From Rufibacter glacialis (GTDB lineage Bacteria > Bacteroidota > Bacteroidia > Cytophagales > Hymenobacteraceae), in NCBI RefSeq assembly GCF_008271745.1, contig NZ_VKKZ01000020.1, positions 434,001 through 498,000 on the forward strand: a stretch of DNA of 64,000 nucleotides, read 5' to 3'. Both the position numbers and the translations under genes were made by a program. The notes under the pieces are model-generated. The model ran no database searches. It had not been told where the DNA came from and saw nothing but the letters and a program-made list of their open reading frames with translations. Shown piece by piece: positions 54,257 to 63,791 of the stretch. Position 1 is the first letter of the stretch, and every line of letters begins with the position of its first letter.

Positions 54257-54493
54257 TTAGCGGCTTCCTGTGGAACTTCCTTCTACATTTCCCCCGTCTT
54301 CCACGCTGATGTTGCCTCTGCGGCCGCTGGCGCTCGGAACCACGCCCGGGCTATCTTCAATGTAGCTTGGGTCATCGTTCACATCCGTGGGCAAGGGAAG
54401 TTTGCCAATCGCCTCGGGCACCCGGCCCGCCTCTGGTTGGTTGCTTTCGGTGTTCTGGTTGTTTTCCAGGTTTTTATTTTTCTCCGTACTCAT
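54257..54493 (-). CDS. Small hydrophilic, probably disordered protein, 78 aa
   Basis: The product MSTEKNKNLENNQNTESNQP... is rich in N, E, S, G, P and D, has no hydrophobic segment, and ends in a Gly/Ser/Asp tail (ISVEDGGNVEGSSTGSR). It looks intrinsically disordered. The open frame extends 46 codons upstream, but the ATG at 54493 is where the disordered, uniform composition starts. No family recognised. The convergent hairpin at 54201-54239 may terminate it. Confidence 0.55.
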   Translation of the reverse strand: MSTEKNKNLENNQNTESNQPEAGRVPEAIGKLPLPTDVNDDPSYIEDSPGVVPSASGRRGNISVEDGGNVEGSSTGSR

Positions 54494-54696
54494 ATCTATT
54501 CCGCTTAAGTGAAAAATCATTTCCTTATAAATACGGGAAACCAGCAGAACAGATACCTGAAACCTTCGCGCATGGAAGCTAGCCCAGCCACCTGAAGGGC
54601 ATTTCTGCCTCGTTTTAGCCAAAACAGGCATTCATCCTTCTTTCTAAAAATACCCTAAAAACAGGAAGAAGCCAGTGGCAGGTGACAGGCGCTGGG

Positions 54697-55686
54697 TTAG
54701 AACGTCAACGCCTCGCCAATGGCCAGGCATTTCAGTTTTCCGGGAATTGCGCCCTGGCTTTCTAGCTTCTTTATCCATCTCAGGGGCTCTCCAAAGGGTT
54801 CATCAGACAGGTCAAAAACACCATAGTGCATGGGCACCAGGGAACCTCCTTTCAAATCTTTAAAGGCTTGCACCGCTTCCAGAGGGCTCGTATGGCTGGG
54901 CTGCATGATGAAGGCAGGCGAATACGCCCCAATCCCCAAAAGGCAGGTGTCTATCCGGGGAAACAGCTGCTGGATCCCCTGGAAGTGCTGGTCATAGCCT
55001 GAATCGGCCCCGAAGTACAGGGTGTGCTTCGGGGTCTGCAGCATAAAGCTTCCCCACAGAATGCGGTCATTGTCCAGCAGGCCACGCTTGTGCCAGTGGT
55101 AAGCAGGCAGGAAATACACCTCAGGCGCATCTTGAGGCAATTGGTACTGCTGGTACCACCCGGCTTCCTGAATAGGGGCGTTGGGCACCCAGCTTTGGAG
55201 AAGCGAACCCATGTTAAGGGAAGTCAACACCGAAAAAGCATGCGTTTTGTGCAGCTCTTTCAGACTTTCCTGGTCACAATGGTCAAAATGCCCATGCGAC
55301 AGCAGCACGTAATCAAGAGGCGGCAGTTCCTGGGGCGGGACCGGGAACGGGACTTTCCGTTTGATAAAGGAAACGTCATAGAACACTGGGTCGGTCAGGA
55401 AGGTCACGCCGCTTAACCTGATAAAGAAAGTGGCATGGCCCAACCACACCAAGCCATCTTGGGTGCTATTGAGGAAAGGCCGCGGGTCTTTCACCTCCGG
55501 CAGCCAGTCATCTTGCTGCTTCTCTTCTTTCTGAGGGTTTTTAGTCAGTTTCCAGCGCAAAGCCAGCTTCATGGAATGGTCTGCCTGCCTGAATTCATTC
55601 TGGAACCTGCCGTTCCTGCTTCGGTTGCCCGGCCAATCCTCTCTGATGGTAGGTAGCTGGGGATTATAGATGAACTGATCTGCCAT
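54697..55686 (-). CDS. MBL-fold hydrolase, UlaG/NAPE-PLD-like
   Basis: A 329-residue soluble protein with a metallo-beta-lactamase fold: WLGHATFFIRLSGVTFLTDP, metal motif LSHGHFDHCD, LPAYHWHKRG, YFGADSGYDQHF and PMHYGVFDLSDEP. This order matches the L-ascorbate-6-phosphate lactonase / N-acyl-phosphatidylethanolamine phospholipase D-like group. In Bacteroidota these proteins are abundant, with unknown substrates. The ATG at 55686 is chosen; the frame extends to a TTG at 55728. Confidence 0.88.
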   Translation of the reverse strand: MADQFIYNPQLPTIREDWPGNRSRNGRFQNEFRQADHSMKLALRWKLTKNPQKEEKQQDDWLPEVKDPRPFLNSTQDGLVWLGHATFFIRLSGVTFLTDPVFYDVSFIKRKVPFPVPPQELPPLDYVLLSHGHFDHCDQESLKELHKTHAFSVLTSLNMGSLLQSWVPNAPIQEAGWYQQYQLPQDAPEVYFLPAYHWHKRGLLDNDRILWGSFMLQTPKHTLYFGADSGYDQHFQGIQQLFPRIDTCLLGIGAYSPAFIMQPSHTSPLEAVQAFKDLKGGSLVPMHYGVFDLSDEPFGEPLRWIKKLESQGAIPGKLKCLAIGEALTF

Positions 55687-55890
55687 GAGATATTTGCTGG
55701 GCCAGGCCAGGGCTTCTGATGAAGCCAAGACCTAGGCTATTCATTCCTAAAAAAGTTAAGATAGATGATTCTTCCGGTACTCCCCACCCTTGGGGGCCTG
55801 CCACAATAAAATCTTAGGTCTGCTTGCTTTCGGCTTATTTTTTCACAAAATTATATATGAATTATTCCAAATACTCTTAATTCTTACCAC

Positions 55891-58800
55891 ATGAAAAATC
55901 TGTACAAAGTACTCCTGTTCTTCTGCGCTTTTCTTTGCCTGGAGGAAGAACTGGCCGCACAGAGCCGGCAAATTTCCGGCCGGGTCTTGTCTACGGCAGA
56001 TGGGTCGCCAGTCATTGGGGCCAGTGTGATTGTGAAAGGCAGCACCGCCGGCACCAACACAGATGCCAACGGCAATTATACGCTTTCTGCTCCGCCGGCG
56101 GCCACCACCCTGGTGGTTTCGTTTATAGGGTTCACTTCGCAGGAGGTGCCTATCAACGGGAGAAGCTCCATCAATATCTCTTTGCAGCCCGATGTGCAGC
56201 AACTGAATGAGGTGGTGGTCACTGCCTTTGGCCGGGAGCAGGAAAAGCGGACGCTGGGCTACTCGGTGCAGGAAATAAGCGCGGAGCAGATAGAACAAAC
56301 CCAGCACCCCAACGTGGTGAACGCCTTGCAGGGCCGCGTGGCGGGGGTGCAGGTATTGGGCACGGGAGGCACGCCCGGAGCCGGTTCACGCATCCAGATC
56401 AGAGGCATCAACTCGCTGAACCCGGGGGCCAACAACCAGCCTCTGTTTGTGATAGACGGTATTCCCATCAGCAATGAAACCATCGCCGGTAACCAATTGC
56501 CCAGCGCCGGCACCGTGGCTACCGCAGAGGCCGGCGGAAACGAGCAGTCGTTTGCCTTCACCAACCGGGCCGCTGACATTAACCCGGACGACGTGGAAAG
56601 CATGACGGTTCTGAAAGGAGCCGCCGCCACGGCACTATATGGGATCAGGGCGGCCAACGGGGCTATTATCATCACCACCAAAAAGGGGAAAGCCGGGGCT
56701 ACTTCGGTAACTTTCAGCTCCAGTTACGGTTTTGACAACATCAACAAGACGCCTGAATACCAAACCCGGTACCGCGAAGGCCTGGGCGGAAGACTTAGAT
56801 ATACCTCCGCAGGCGCTCCCAACCGGTTCCAGACCTTTGGTCCGGTGGTGACGGATGAGCCTTTCTATGACAACTTCAAGAACTTTTTCCAGACGGGCAC
56901 CCGGTTTGACAACAACGTGAGTGTGTCCGGGGGAAATGAGAAAGCTACTTTCCATACCTCGGCCTCCCACTTTAACCAGGTAGGAATTGTGCCTAACTCA
57001 GACTGGGCCCGTACCACCGTCAAGTTAGGCGGAATGGTCAACGTCTCCCCTAAATTCGGAGTAACCGGTACCGTGAGCTACAGCCAATCAGGCGGCAACA
57101 AAGCTGCCTCCGGGGACAAAGGCATCATGTCTGCGCTTACCTACCACACCCCCACCTTTGACGTGAATGACTACGTCAACCCCAACGGGACCATGAAAGT
57201 GTATGCCCCGGGGGTGATTGACAACCCCCGCTACCTGGCCGAGCACAGCACCCTGAAAGATGACGTGAACCGCATCATCGGGAACATCGGCTTCAACTAT
57301 GACTTTATGCCCTGGTTGCGGTTCAACTACAAAATAGGGGCAGACGTGTACAGTGACAGCCGCCAACGGTTAGTGCCAGGCCCCATTTTCCCGGGTGCCC
57401 CTACCCTGGATATTGCCGCCGGCACCGGAGGATTCTTAATAGAGGAGCGGGTGAATTACCGTGAATTGACCTCCAACGCCTTTTTAACCGCAGAACATAG
57501 TTTCACAGATGATTTCCGGGGTTCTCTGATGTTGGGGAACAGCATTGAAAACCAATTCTCTGACATCCTGAATACCCGTGGCGAACGTTTCGGCGTGCCG
57601 TTGTTCTACCACTTATCCAACACGTCTAACATCTTCACCTCCAATGCCATCAGCGAACGTCGCGTGATAGGAGCTTTCTTTGACGCCCGGGTTGATTACA
57701 AAAACATGCTGTTCCTGAACGTGACCGGCCGTAACGACTGGACGTCTACCCTGCCTAAAAAGAGCCGCTCTTTCTTCTACCCTTCGGTGAGCACCAGCTT
57801 TGTCTTTAGTGAACTGCTGGGCCTGGAAGACAACCGGTTCCTGAACTATGGAAAATTGCGGGCATCGTGGGCTCAGGTGGGGAAAGATACGCAACCTTAC
57901 CGGGTGGGCACTTACTTTGGGTCCGCCACTGGTTTCCCCTTTGGGTCTAGAAGCGGTTTTGCGGTAAGTACCACCCAGGGTTCCCTGGAGCTGAAACCTG
58001 AGAGAACTACCTCCATTGAATTTGGGACTGAATTGCAGTTCCTGCAGGGGAGAATGGCAGTAGACGCTACCTGGTATAGAGCCAATAGTAGTGACCAGAT
58101 CTTGTCTATTCCTACCAGCGTTACCTCGGGGTTACTGAACTACATCAGCAACGCCGGCGAAATCCAGAACACCGGGGTGGAGTTGCTCTTGTCAGGTTCC
58201 CCTATCAAAACCAACAACTTCAACTGGGAAGTGATCGTGAACTGGTCGCGGAACCGCAGTGAGGTGGTCTCCATCAATGAGGCGGTCAGTGAAATCATCT
58301 TCCAGGATGACCGTATCATGAACAAGCTGGTGGTAGGCGGTTCAGCCGGTGATCTGTATGGGCGGGTATTCAACCGGGACGCCCAGGGCCGCCTTATCAT
58401 TGGCGCCAACGGCTTCCCCATTTTGAGTCCTGCAGCCCCGCTGGTGAAAGTAGGGAACGCGCTCCCAGACTGGCAAGGCGGCATCACCAACACCATCTCC
58501 TTTAAAGGAGTAAGCCTGACCGCCCTGCTGGAGGTTCGCCAGGGCGGCGATGTGTATGATGTGAGCATGCGGAACCGTATCAGGAACGGCATTGACGTTA
58601 GAACCCAATACCGGTATGAGCAGGTTATCTTCAACGGGGTAAAAGCCAATGGGGAACCCAACACCACGCCCGTTGTCCTGGATGAAAACTTCTACAGAAA
58701 CACCGGCGGCTACAATGATGCCGCAGATGTGCTGTTGCAAGACGCTTCCTGGGTACGCCTGAGAAACGCCCAACTCGCATACACCCTGCCCACCAGCCTC

Positions 58801-58989
58801 ATCGGGAAAACCCCCTTTAAATCCATCAGGGTCCATGTAACCGGTAATAACCTGTTCCTGATCACGCCCTTTGAAGGTTTTGACCCTGAGACGCCCACGT
58901 ATGGCGCGGGCAGCAACGCCCTGGGCTATACCGGGTATGGCATTCCGGCCGTCAGGAGCTATGTTTTTGGTTTGAACATCACCCTTTAA
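55891..58989 (+). CDS. SusC/RagA family TonB-linked outer-membrane protein
   Basis: A 1,032-residue TonB-dependent transporter with a signal peptide (ending LAAQ), a carboxypeptidase-regulatory-like domain (about residues 25-110, GASVIVKGSTAGTNTDANGN), a plug with VESMTVLKGAAATALYGIRA and GAIIITTKKG, and a 22-strand barrel to the C-terminal aromatic-ended strand (YVFGLNITL). It imports a polymer or oligomer handed over by the SusD partner 8 nt downstream. No glycosidase or anti-sigma gene lies next to it, so the substrate is unknown; peptides or glycans are both possible. Confidence 0.95.
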   Translation: MKNLYKVLLFFCAFLCLEEELAAQSRQISGRVLSTADGSPVIGASVIVKGSTAGTNTDANGNYTLSAPPAATTLVVSFIGFTSQEVPINGRSSINISLQPDVQQLNEVVVTAFGREQEKRTLGYSVQEISAEQIEQTQHPNVVNALQGRVAGVQVLGTGGTPGAGSRIQIRGINSLNPGANNQPLFVIDGIPISNETIAGNQLPSAGTVATAEAGGNEQSFAFTNRAADINPDDVESMTVLKGAAATALYGIRAANGAIIITTKKGKAGATSVTFSSSYGFDNINKTPEYQTRYREGLGGRLRYTSAGAPNRFQTFGPVVTDEPFYDNFKNFFQTGTRFDNNVSVSGGNEKATFHTSASHFNQVGIVPNSDWARTTVKLGGMVNVSPKFGVTGTVSYSQSGGNKAASGDKGIMSALTYHTPTFDVNDYVNPNGTMKVYAPGVIDNPRYLAEHSTLKDDVNRIIGNIGFNYDFMPWLRFNYKIGADVYSDSRQRLVPGPIFPGAPTLDIAAGTGGFLIEERVNYRELTSNAFLTAEHSFTDDFRGSLMLGNSIENQFSDILNTRGERFGVPLFYHLSNTSNIFTSNAISERRVIGAFFDARVDYKNMLFLNVTGRNDWTSTLPKKSRSFFYPSVSTSFVFSELLGLEDNRFLNYGKLRASWAQVGKDTQPYRVGTYFGSATGFPFGSRSGFAVSTTQGSLELKPERTTSIEFGTELQFLQGRMAVDATWYRANSSDQILSIPTSVTSGLLNYISNAGEIQNTGVELLLSGSPIKTNNFNWEVIVNWSRNRSEVVSINEAVSEIIFQDDRIMNKLVVGGSAGDLYGRVFNRDAQGRLIIGANGFPILSPAAPLVKVGNALPDWQGGITNTISFKGVSLTALLEVRQGGDVYDVSMRNRIRNGIDVRTQYRYEQVIFNGVKANGEPNTTPVVLDENFYRNTGGYNDAADVLLQDASWVRLRNAQLAYTLPTSLIGKTPFKSIRVHVTGNNLFLITPFEGFDPETPTYGAGSNALGYTGYGIPAVRSYVFGLNITL

Positions 58990-58996
58990 TTCATTG

Positions 58997-60499
58997 ATGA
59001 TGCTTACTTTCTCTAGACGATATATCACCATGGGCTTGCTGGCCTTGCTTCCCATGGCTGGCTGCGATTCTTTTCTGGACATCAACGATGACCCCAACCG
59101 GGCGGCGGCGGTAAGTTCAGATGCTTTGCTTTCCCCCATTCAGGTCTTTACCGGAACTGCCCATTATGAGCTTGGGCTGCACACCAGCCTTTTCGCGCAG
59201 CAGATGGCGGCCTTTGCCTCTGGTCCGCAGCAGTTTGACCGGCACATTGACGTGCGGAGCAACAGGGCCTGGAACATGATTTACCTCAACAACCTCAACA
59301 ACCTGGATCTGCTGGTGAAGCAAGCCTCCACCGAAGGTTCTTCGCATTACGTGGGCATTGGGAAAGTCTTGCAGGCCCTGAACCTGGGGCTGCTGGCGGA
59401 TAACTGGGGAGCGGCTCCTTTTTCCCAGGCTTTTCAGGGCGCCGCAGAATTCACCCCCGCCTATGACCAGGAAGAGCAGCTGTACACCACCATCAATAAG
59501 CTATTAGATGATGCCCTGGTAGAACTCAAGAAACCCACTTCTACCCTGCGGCCTGGCGCCGATGACCTCATCTATGGGGTGGTGAAGCCAGGCGTGACCA
59601 CCGCCCCAACCCAGGCCGTACAGATAAGCCGGTGGATCAGAGCCGCCAATGCGCTCAAAGCCCGCTATGCCATCCATTTGGTGGAGAAAAACGGCGTGGC
59701 AGCCGCTAATACCGCGCTCACCTTTGTGGCCCAAGCCTTTACGTCCAACGCAGATGACTTGGAGATCCTGCACAATGACCGCAACCTGAACCCCTGGAAC
59801 CGGGAGATTGCCATTGGAACCACTACCGGTAACTTTATCATAGCTCCCTCCCTGACCCTGATCAACCTGATGAACGGGCTCACCTATGCTGGTCTGGTAG
59901 ACCCTCGCCTGCCCTTCATGGCAGACAAAGGAACCTCTCCGGACAATTACCTGGGGTACAAAAACGGGGCAGGAACAGGGGGCAACACCAATTTGACGGC
60001 CAATACCTTCTATGCCAAACCAGCTTCGCCGCTTATGATGGTTACCTTCAGCGAGATGAAGTTCATTGAAGCCGAGGCCCGCTTTCTGGCCAATGGCGGT
60101 ACCCGTACCTCCAGGGGCAGCACGGCCCAAGCTTACCAAGCTTATCTGGACGGAATCAGAGCGCATATGGACAAACTGGGAGTTCCTTCCGCTCAGGTTC
60201 AGGCTTATTTGACACATCCGCAGGTGGCGGTGGGAGCTGCCAATCTCACGCTGAGTCTGATCATGAAAGAAAAACTCATCGCGCTTTACCTGAACCCTGA
60301 AGCCTGGGTAGACGTGCGCCGCTATGACTACTCACCGGCTATCTATCCTACCATGGAGCTTCCTACAGAGCACAACCCTGCCTTGAATGGCCAATTCATC
60401 AGGAGAATTCTATACCCAGAGTCTGAGGCCGCCCGCAATGCAGCGGAAGTAACCAAGGTGACCAAAGGCTTGGCTGAGAAAATGTGGTGGGATCAATAA
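58997..60499 (+). CDS. SusD/RagB family nutrient-binding lipoprotein
   Basis: A 500-residue lipoprotein. The lipobox is LPMAGC with the lipidated C23, then DSFLDINDDPN as in SusD-like proteins. The helical TPR-type repeats include GIGKVLQALNLGLLADNWG, and the C-terminus contains LYLNPEAWVDVRRYDYSPAI. It resembles the SusD-like_2 branch more than classical SusD. It caps the SusC transporter at the cell surface. Start at 58997 (a TTG three bases upstream is in frame). Overlap or spacing with susC is a few bases, so they are co-translated. Confidence 0.93.
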   Translation: MMLTFSRRYITMGLLALLPMAGCDSFLDINDDPNRAAAVSSDALLSPIQVFTGTAHYELGLHTSLFAQQMAAFASGPQQFDRHIDVRSNRAWNMIYLNNLNNLDLLVKQASTEGSSHYVGIGKVLQALNLGLLADNWGAAPFSQAFQGAAEFTPAYDQEEQLYTTINKLLDDALVELKKPTSTLRPGADDLIYGVVKPGVTTAPTQAVQISRWIRAANALKARYAIHLVEKNGVAAANTALTFVAQAFTSNADDLEILHNDRNLNPWNREIAIGTTTGNFIIAPSLTLINLMNGLTYAGLVDPRLPFMADKGTSPDNYLGYKNGAGTGGNTNLTANTFYAKPASPLMMVTFSEMKFIEAEARFLANGGTRTSRGSTAQAYQAYLDGIRAHMDKLGVPSAQVQAYLTHPQVAVGAANLTLSLIMKEKLIALYLNPEAWVDVRRYDYSPAIYPTMELPTEHNPALNGQFIRRILYPESEAARNAAEVTKVTKGLAEKMWWDQ

Positions 60500-60519
60500 T
60501 GACTTAATTTCCAGAAAAC

Positions 60520-60999
60520 ATGAAGAAAATAGCTTTCTATCTCTGTGGGTTAGCCCTGAGCGGTCTGTCTTTGACGGCCTGTTATGATGAGCCCGATTTT
60601 ATTGCCGACAATACCACTCCTACGGGAGTAGGAAGTGCCCCGGTGAGCGCCAATGAATTGTTTGACTTGGCTACCAATACGGCCATCTCTACCGCCAACA
60701 ATGCCAACACCAGGCAATACGCGCCGGGTACCGAGATCAGATATGAACTCCAGTTCTTCTCTGAATCTCCGGTAAAAGAAATAAACGTGTATCAAACGGT
60801 GGGCGCTGGCGCCAGAACCAAGGTAAAAACCTATCCCTACGCGCCAGCTTTCTCCAAGGTTGACCGCACTGATACCCTGGTGGTTTCTTATACTGTTCCA
60901 CAGGCTCCGCCTGAAACCAACGTGAGAATTGAAACCGAGGTCCTGAACCAGAACAACCTGAACGTAATCAGAACCTTATGGATCAGAATCAGACCATAA
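60520..60999 (+). CDS. Small lipoprotein of the SusCD operon
   Basis: A 159-residue protein with a lipobox (SLTAC, C21) followed by an acidic YDEPDFIADN. The rest is strand-rich with an Ig-like pattern (IRYELQFFSESPVKEINVYQ, LVVSYTVPQAPPETNVRIET, RTLWIRIRP). It lies 20 nt after susD and ends at a terminator, so it belongs to the same operon. Accessory surface glycan- or substrate-binding lipoproteins hold this place in many polysaccharide loci; here the function is inferred by position only. Confidence 0.8.
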   Translation: MKKIAFYLCGLALSGLSLTACYDEPDFIADNTTPTGVGSAPVSANELFDLATNTAISTANNANTRQYAPGTEIRYELQFFSESPVKEINVYQTVGAGARTKVKTYPYAPAFSKVDRTDTLVVSYTVPQAPPETNVRIETEVLNQNNLNVIRTLWIRIRP

Positions 61000-61014
61000 A
61001 ATTCCACCGCAGTT

Positions 61015-61053
61015 AAAACAAAAGGGCTTCCAGGTAGGAAGCCCTTTTGTTTT
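61015..61053 (+). terminator. Terminator of the susCD operon
   Basis: AAAACAAAAGGGCTTCC pairs with GGAAGCCCTTTTGTTTT; a degenerate 36-nt element (GTTTTAGGGG...) begins in its 3' arm at 61049. Confidence 0.85.
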
Positions 61054-61151
61054 AGGGGTATTTTCCAGGAAAGAAACAGAAAACGTGATTCCTGAAGATG
61101 GCCCCGTTGTGTTTACCAGCCCTTTCTTTAAAAAAAGCCAGTAAATGAATA

Positions 61152-62384
61152 TTAATGGAAGAACAGGTATGCCAGCCAAATTGCGGCCACAATGCCCACT
61201 AAATCAGCGATGAGACCACAAACCACCGCGTAACGGGTTTTCCGGATGCCCACGGAGCCAAAGTACACTGCAAGAATGTAGAACGTGGTCTCGGTGGAGC
61301 CTTGGATCACAGCGGCCACATTGCCCACAAAGGAATCTACGCCGTAGGTTTTCATGGCATCTACCATAAGGCCGCGGGCACCGCTGCCGCTTAAAGGTTT
61401 CATCAGGGCCACCGGTAAGGCCGGCACGAAATCAGTGTTGAAGCCCAGCCAGGCAAACAGACTGCCAATACCCTGTACCAGCAAATCCAATGCGCCGGAA
61501 GCCCGGAATACGCCAATGGCCACCAACATGGCCACCAGGTACGGGATAATGGAAACCGCTACCCCAAAGCCTTCCTTGGCTCCTTCAATAAAGGACTCAT
61601 ACACGTTCACCTTCCGCACGAGGGCCAGGGTGATAAAGGAAATGATCACGGAGAAAAGGATGATGTTACTGGCCACCGAGGAAATCAAAGCAATGCGTTC
61701 CTGGGAGATGGTGCTGAAATAATAGATCAAGCCGCCAATCAGACCGCCCAGCGTACCCAGGTACAAAAGCACCACTTTATCCAGGAGGTTGATGCGCTGG
61801 TAAATGGCCACGGCCAGCAAACCACCCAACAGCGAGAAGAACGTGCCCAGCAAGATAGGAATGAACACCGCTGACGGGTCTACCGAGCCCATCTGCGCCC
61901 GGAAAACCAACACACTGATAGGAATAAGGGTCAGGCCTGCGGTATTGAGCACCAGGAACATGATCTGGGCGTTGGAGGCGGTGTCTTCACTGGGGTTCAG
62001 TTCCTGCAGTTCCTTCATAGCCTTGAGGCCCAGCGGAGTAGCGGCGTTGTCCAGGCCCAGCATGTTCGCGGAGAAGTTCATCAGGATAGAACCGAAAACG
62101 GGGTGATTCTTGGGTACTTCCGGGAAAAGACGGTTGAAGAAAGGCCCCACGGCCTTCGCGAAAATAGCGATGATGCCGCCCCGTTCCCCTACTTTCATCA
62201 GACCCAGCCACAGCGTCATGACCCCGGTTAACCCCAGGGAGATCTCAAAACCGGTTTTGGCGCTGTCAAAGGTGCTGGCAACTACTTTCTGGAAAACCTC
62301 AACATCCTGGAAGACAATGAGCTTGAAGAGGGCAATGCAGAAGGCGATCAGGAAAAACGCCACCCACAGATAATTTAAAATCAT
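61152..62384 (-). CDS. SpmA-SpmB fusion (nucleoside-recognition/Gate domain) membrane protein
   Basis: A 410-residue inner-membrane protein with about ten hydrophobic segments and two Gate domains. The first half matches SpmA (SANMLGLDNAATPLGLKAM; MIFLVLNTAGLTLIPISV); the second half matches SpmB (EGAKEGFGVAVSIIPYLVAM; PLSGSGARGLMVDAM; GSTETTFYILAVYFGSVGI). In spore formers these are separate proteins acting in spore dehydration; in Bacteroidota the fused form is common and its solute is unknown. Monocistronic, preceded by a GATTGA-type tract. Confidence 0.9.
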   Translation of the reverse strand: MILNYLWVAFFLIAFCIALFKLIVFQDVEVFQKVVASTFDSAKTGFEISLGLTGVMTLWLGLMKVGERGGIIAIFAKAVGPFFNRLFPEVPKNHPVFGSILMNFSANMLGLDNAATPLGLKAMKELQELNPSEDTASNAQIMFLVLNTAGLTLIPISVLVFRAQMGSVDPSAVFIPILLGTFFSLLGGLLAVAIYQRINLLDKVVLLYLGTLGGLIGGLIYYFSTISQERIALISSVASNIILFSVIISFITLALVRKVNVYESFIEGAKEGFGVAVSIIPYLVAMLVAIGVFRASGALDLLVQGIGSLFAWLGFNTDFVPALPVALMKPLSGSGARGLMVDAMKTYGVDSFVGNVAAVIQGSTETTFYILAVYFGSVGIRKTRYAVVCGLIADLVGIVAAIWLAYLFFH

Positions 62385-62691
62385 GCGAGATGAATGAGTG
62401 ATTGAGAGAAGTTGATTGACTGATTATTGGAGGGAAGAAATGGAGGTTTTGGCAAAAGTTGCCTAGGCCCGTTTCTTCTCCCTATTTCAGGCATAACCGA
62501 CCGAAAGATACACAGCCGGAAAATAAAAACCGCAGGTCTGTCTACCCAGTCCTGCGGTTTCATATTAGGATACATTTCTATCCTTTATTTTCAGCCCCGG
62601 AGAGCCTTTGCTCGTGAAGTTGTTTTAAGGCTTATTTTTAGAAAACAGGCTGAATCAGTCAAGAAAGAGGAGCAATTCCAATGAAGCTTCC
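62385..62691. other. Spacer with low-complexity tract and 36-nt element
   Basis: GAATGAGTGATTGAGAG-type tract at 62389-62430, a weak hairpin ACCGCAGG/CCTGCGGT (62529-62560) and a 36-nt palindrome copy (62622-62656). No gene is seen. Confidence 0.5.
62622..62656. repeat. 36-nt intergenic palindrome copy
   Basis: Begins GTTTTAAGGCTTA and continues AAAACAGGCTGAAT. Confidence 0.5.
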
Positions 62692-62723
62692 GTCACTCAC
62701 TCACTCACTCACTCACTCACTCA
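62692..62723. repeat. TCAC tetranucleotide microsatellite next to the epimerase stop codon
   Basis: About eight TCAC units. On the minus strand the epimerase TAG stop is followed immediately by GTGA units, a rare microsatellite for a bacterium and a likely slippage site, though outside the coding sequence. Confidence 0.85.
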
Positions 62724-63791
62724 CTAAATCCGCTCTACGCCTAGGCCGGGTTTGCCGTTGGGGCGCATGATGCCGTTCTCCAGCAGGAAGCCTCCGGAAA
62801 CCACGTCCCGGGCCAGGTCAAGACTGCCGTCCAGGTCAATGTAGCGGGTGTTGGCGCAGGAGAAGGCCGCGTGTAATGCGGCACTGATGCTCACAATGCT
62901 CTCGTCGTTGCAACCCCACATGAGGTCAATGCCGGCCTGTTGGGCAATAGTCGCGATCTGACGAGCCGCATACACGCCCCCACACTTCATGAGCTTGATG
63001 TTGTAAATACCACAAGCGCGGGGCTTACCGGCCAACTGGAACGCATCAGATGGAGTAAGCAACGACTCATCAGCGGCTACCAAGTCTTTAACCGAATCTG
63101 GCAGTTCACGTAAATCATCAATCATGGGAGCCGGCAGCGGCTGCTCAATCAGTTCTATGTCCAGCTTCTGGGCCTGGGAACAGAAATTGGCCAGGTCATA
63201 GGAGGTCCAACCCTGGTTGGCGTCAATCCGGATGGTGACGTGGTGGCCGTGGGCCTCGCGCAGTTTCACCAGGCGCTCCAGGTCCTGCTCCACCGTCTCC
63301 CCCACCTTCACCTTCAGGTGCGTGAAACCCCGGCCCACATATTCCTCGGCCTCCGCCAGGGTCTCGGCTACGGATTTGATCCCGATGGTGATGGAAGTGG
63401 GCAATGATTCCAGGCGTTGACCCAGGAAGGTGACTAACGGTACCTGCAGGAACTTGGCAAAAAGGTCATGCAGGGCGATGTCCAGGGCGGCGCGGGCGGC
63501 CGGGTTGCGGGGCAGGCGCTGCGGAAGCTCATCGCAGAGCCGCTGAAAACTGCGGAGGTCCTGCCCCAGAAGCCAATCCAGGTTTTCGGGCTGTAGCACG
63601 GCTAGGGTCTCCGCGAGTTTCTCGCCCACCACTTCGGTGCTGGGGTTGCCGGTGCCCAGCCCGGTCAAGCCATTTTCGGCCACCAGCTCCACCACCACAT
63701 TCTCTACTGCAGATACAGTCTTGAAGGCAATGGTGTAGGGCCGGGTTAATGCTAAATCAGCTTTCCAGACGTTGATGGCGGTGATTTTCAT
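62724..63791 (-). CDS. Dipeptide epimerase (L-Ala-D/L-Glu epimerase, enolase superfamily)
   Basis: A 355-residue enolase-superfamily enzyme. The acid/base lysines are in K160-V-K162 (HLKVKVG) and K266 (YNIKLMKCGG); metal ligands are D190 (RIDANQGW), E216 (LIEQPLP) and D241 (AADESL). Such enzymes invert L-Ala-D-Glu to L-Ala-L-Glu in recycling of murein peptides. The ATG overlaps the stop of the upstream DUF1611 gene (ATGA), so translation is coupled. The DUF1611 partner fits D-glutamate/murein peptide metabolism. Confidence 0.92.
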   Translation of the reverse strand: MKITAINVWKADLALTRPYTIAFKTVSAVENVVVELVAENGLTGLGTGNPSTEVVGEKLAETLAVLQPENLDWLLGQDLRSFQRLCDELPQRLPRNPAARAALDIALHDLFAKFLQVPLVTFLGQRLESLPTSITIGIKSVAETLAEAEEYVGRGFTHLKVKVGETVEQDLERLVKLREAHGHHVTIRIDANQGWTSYDLANFCSQAQKLDIELIEQPLPAPMIDDLRELPDSVKDLVAADESLLTPSDAFQLAGKPRACGIYNIKLMKCGGVYAARQIATIAQQAGIDLMWGCNDESIVSISAALHAAFSCANTRYIDLDGSLDLARDVVSGGFLLENGIMRPNGKPGLGVERI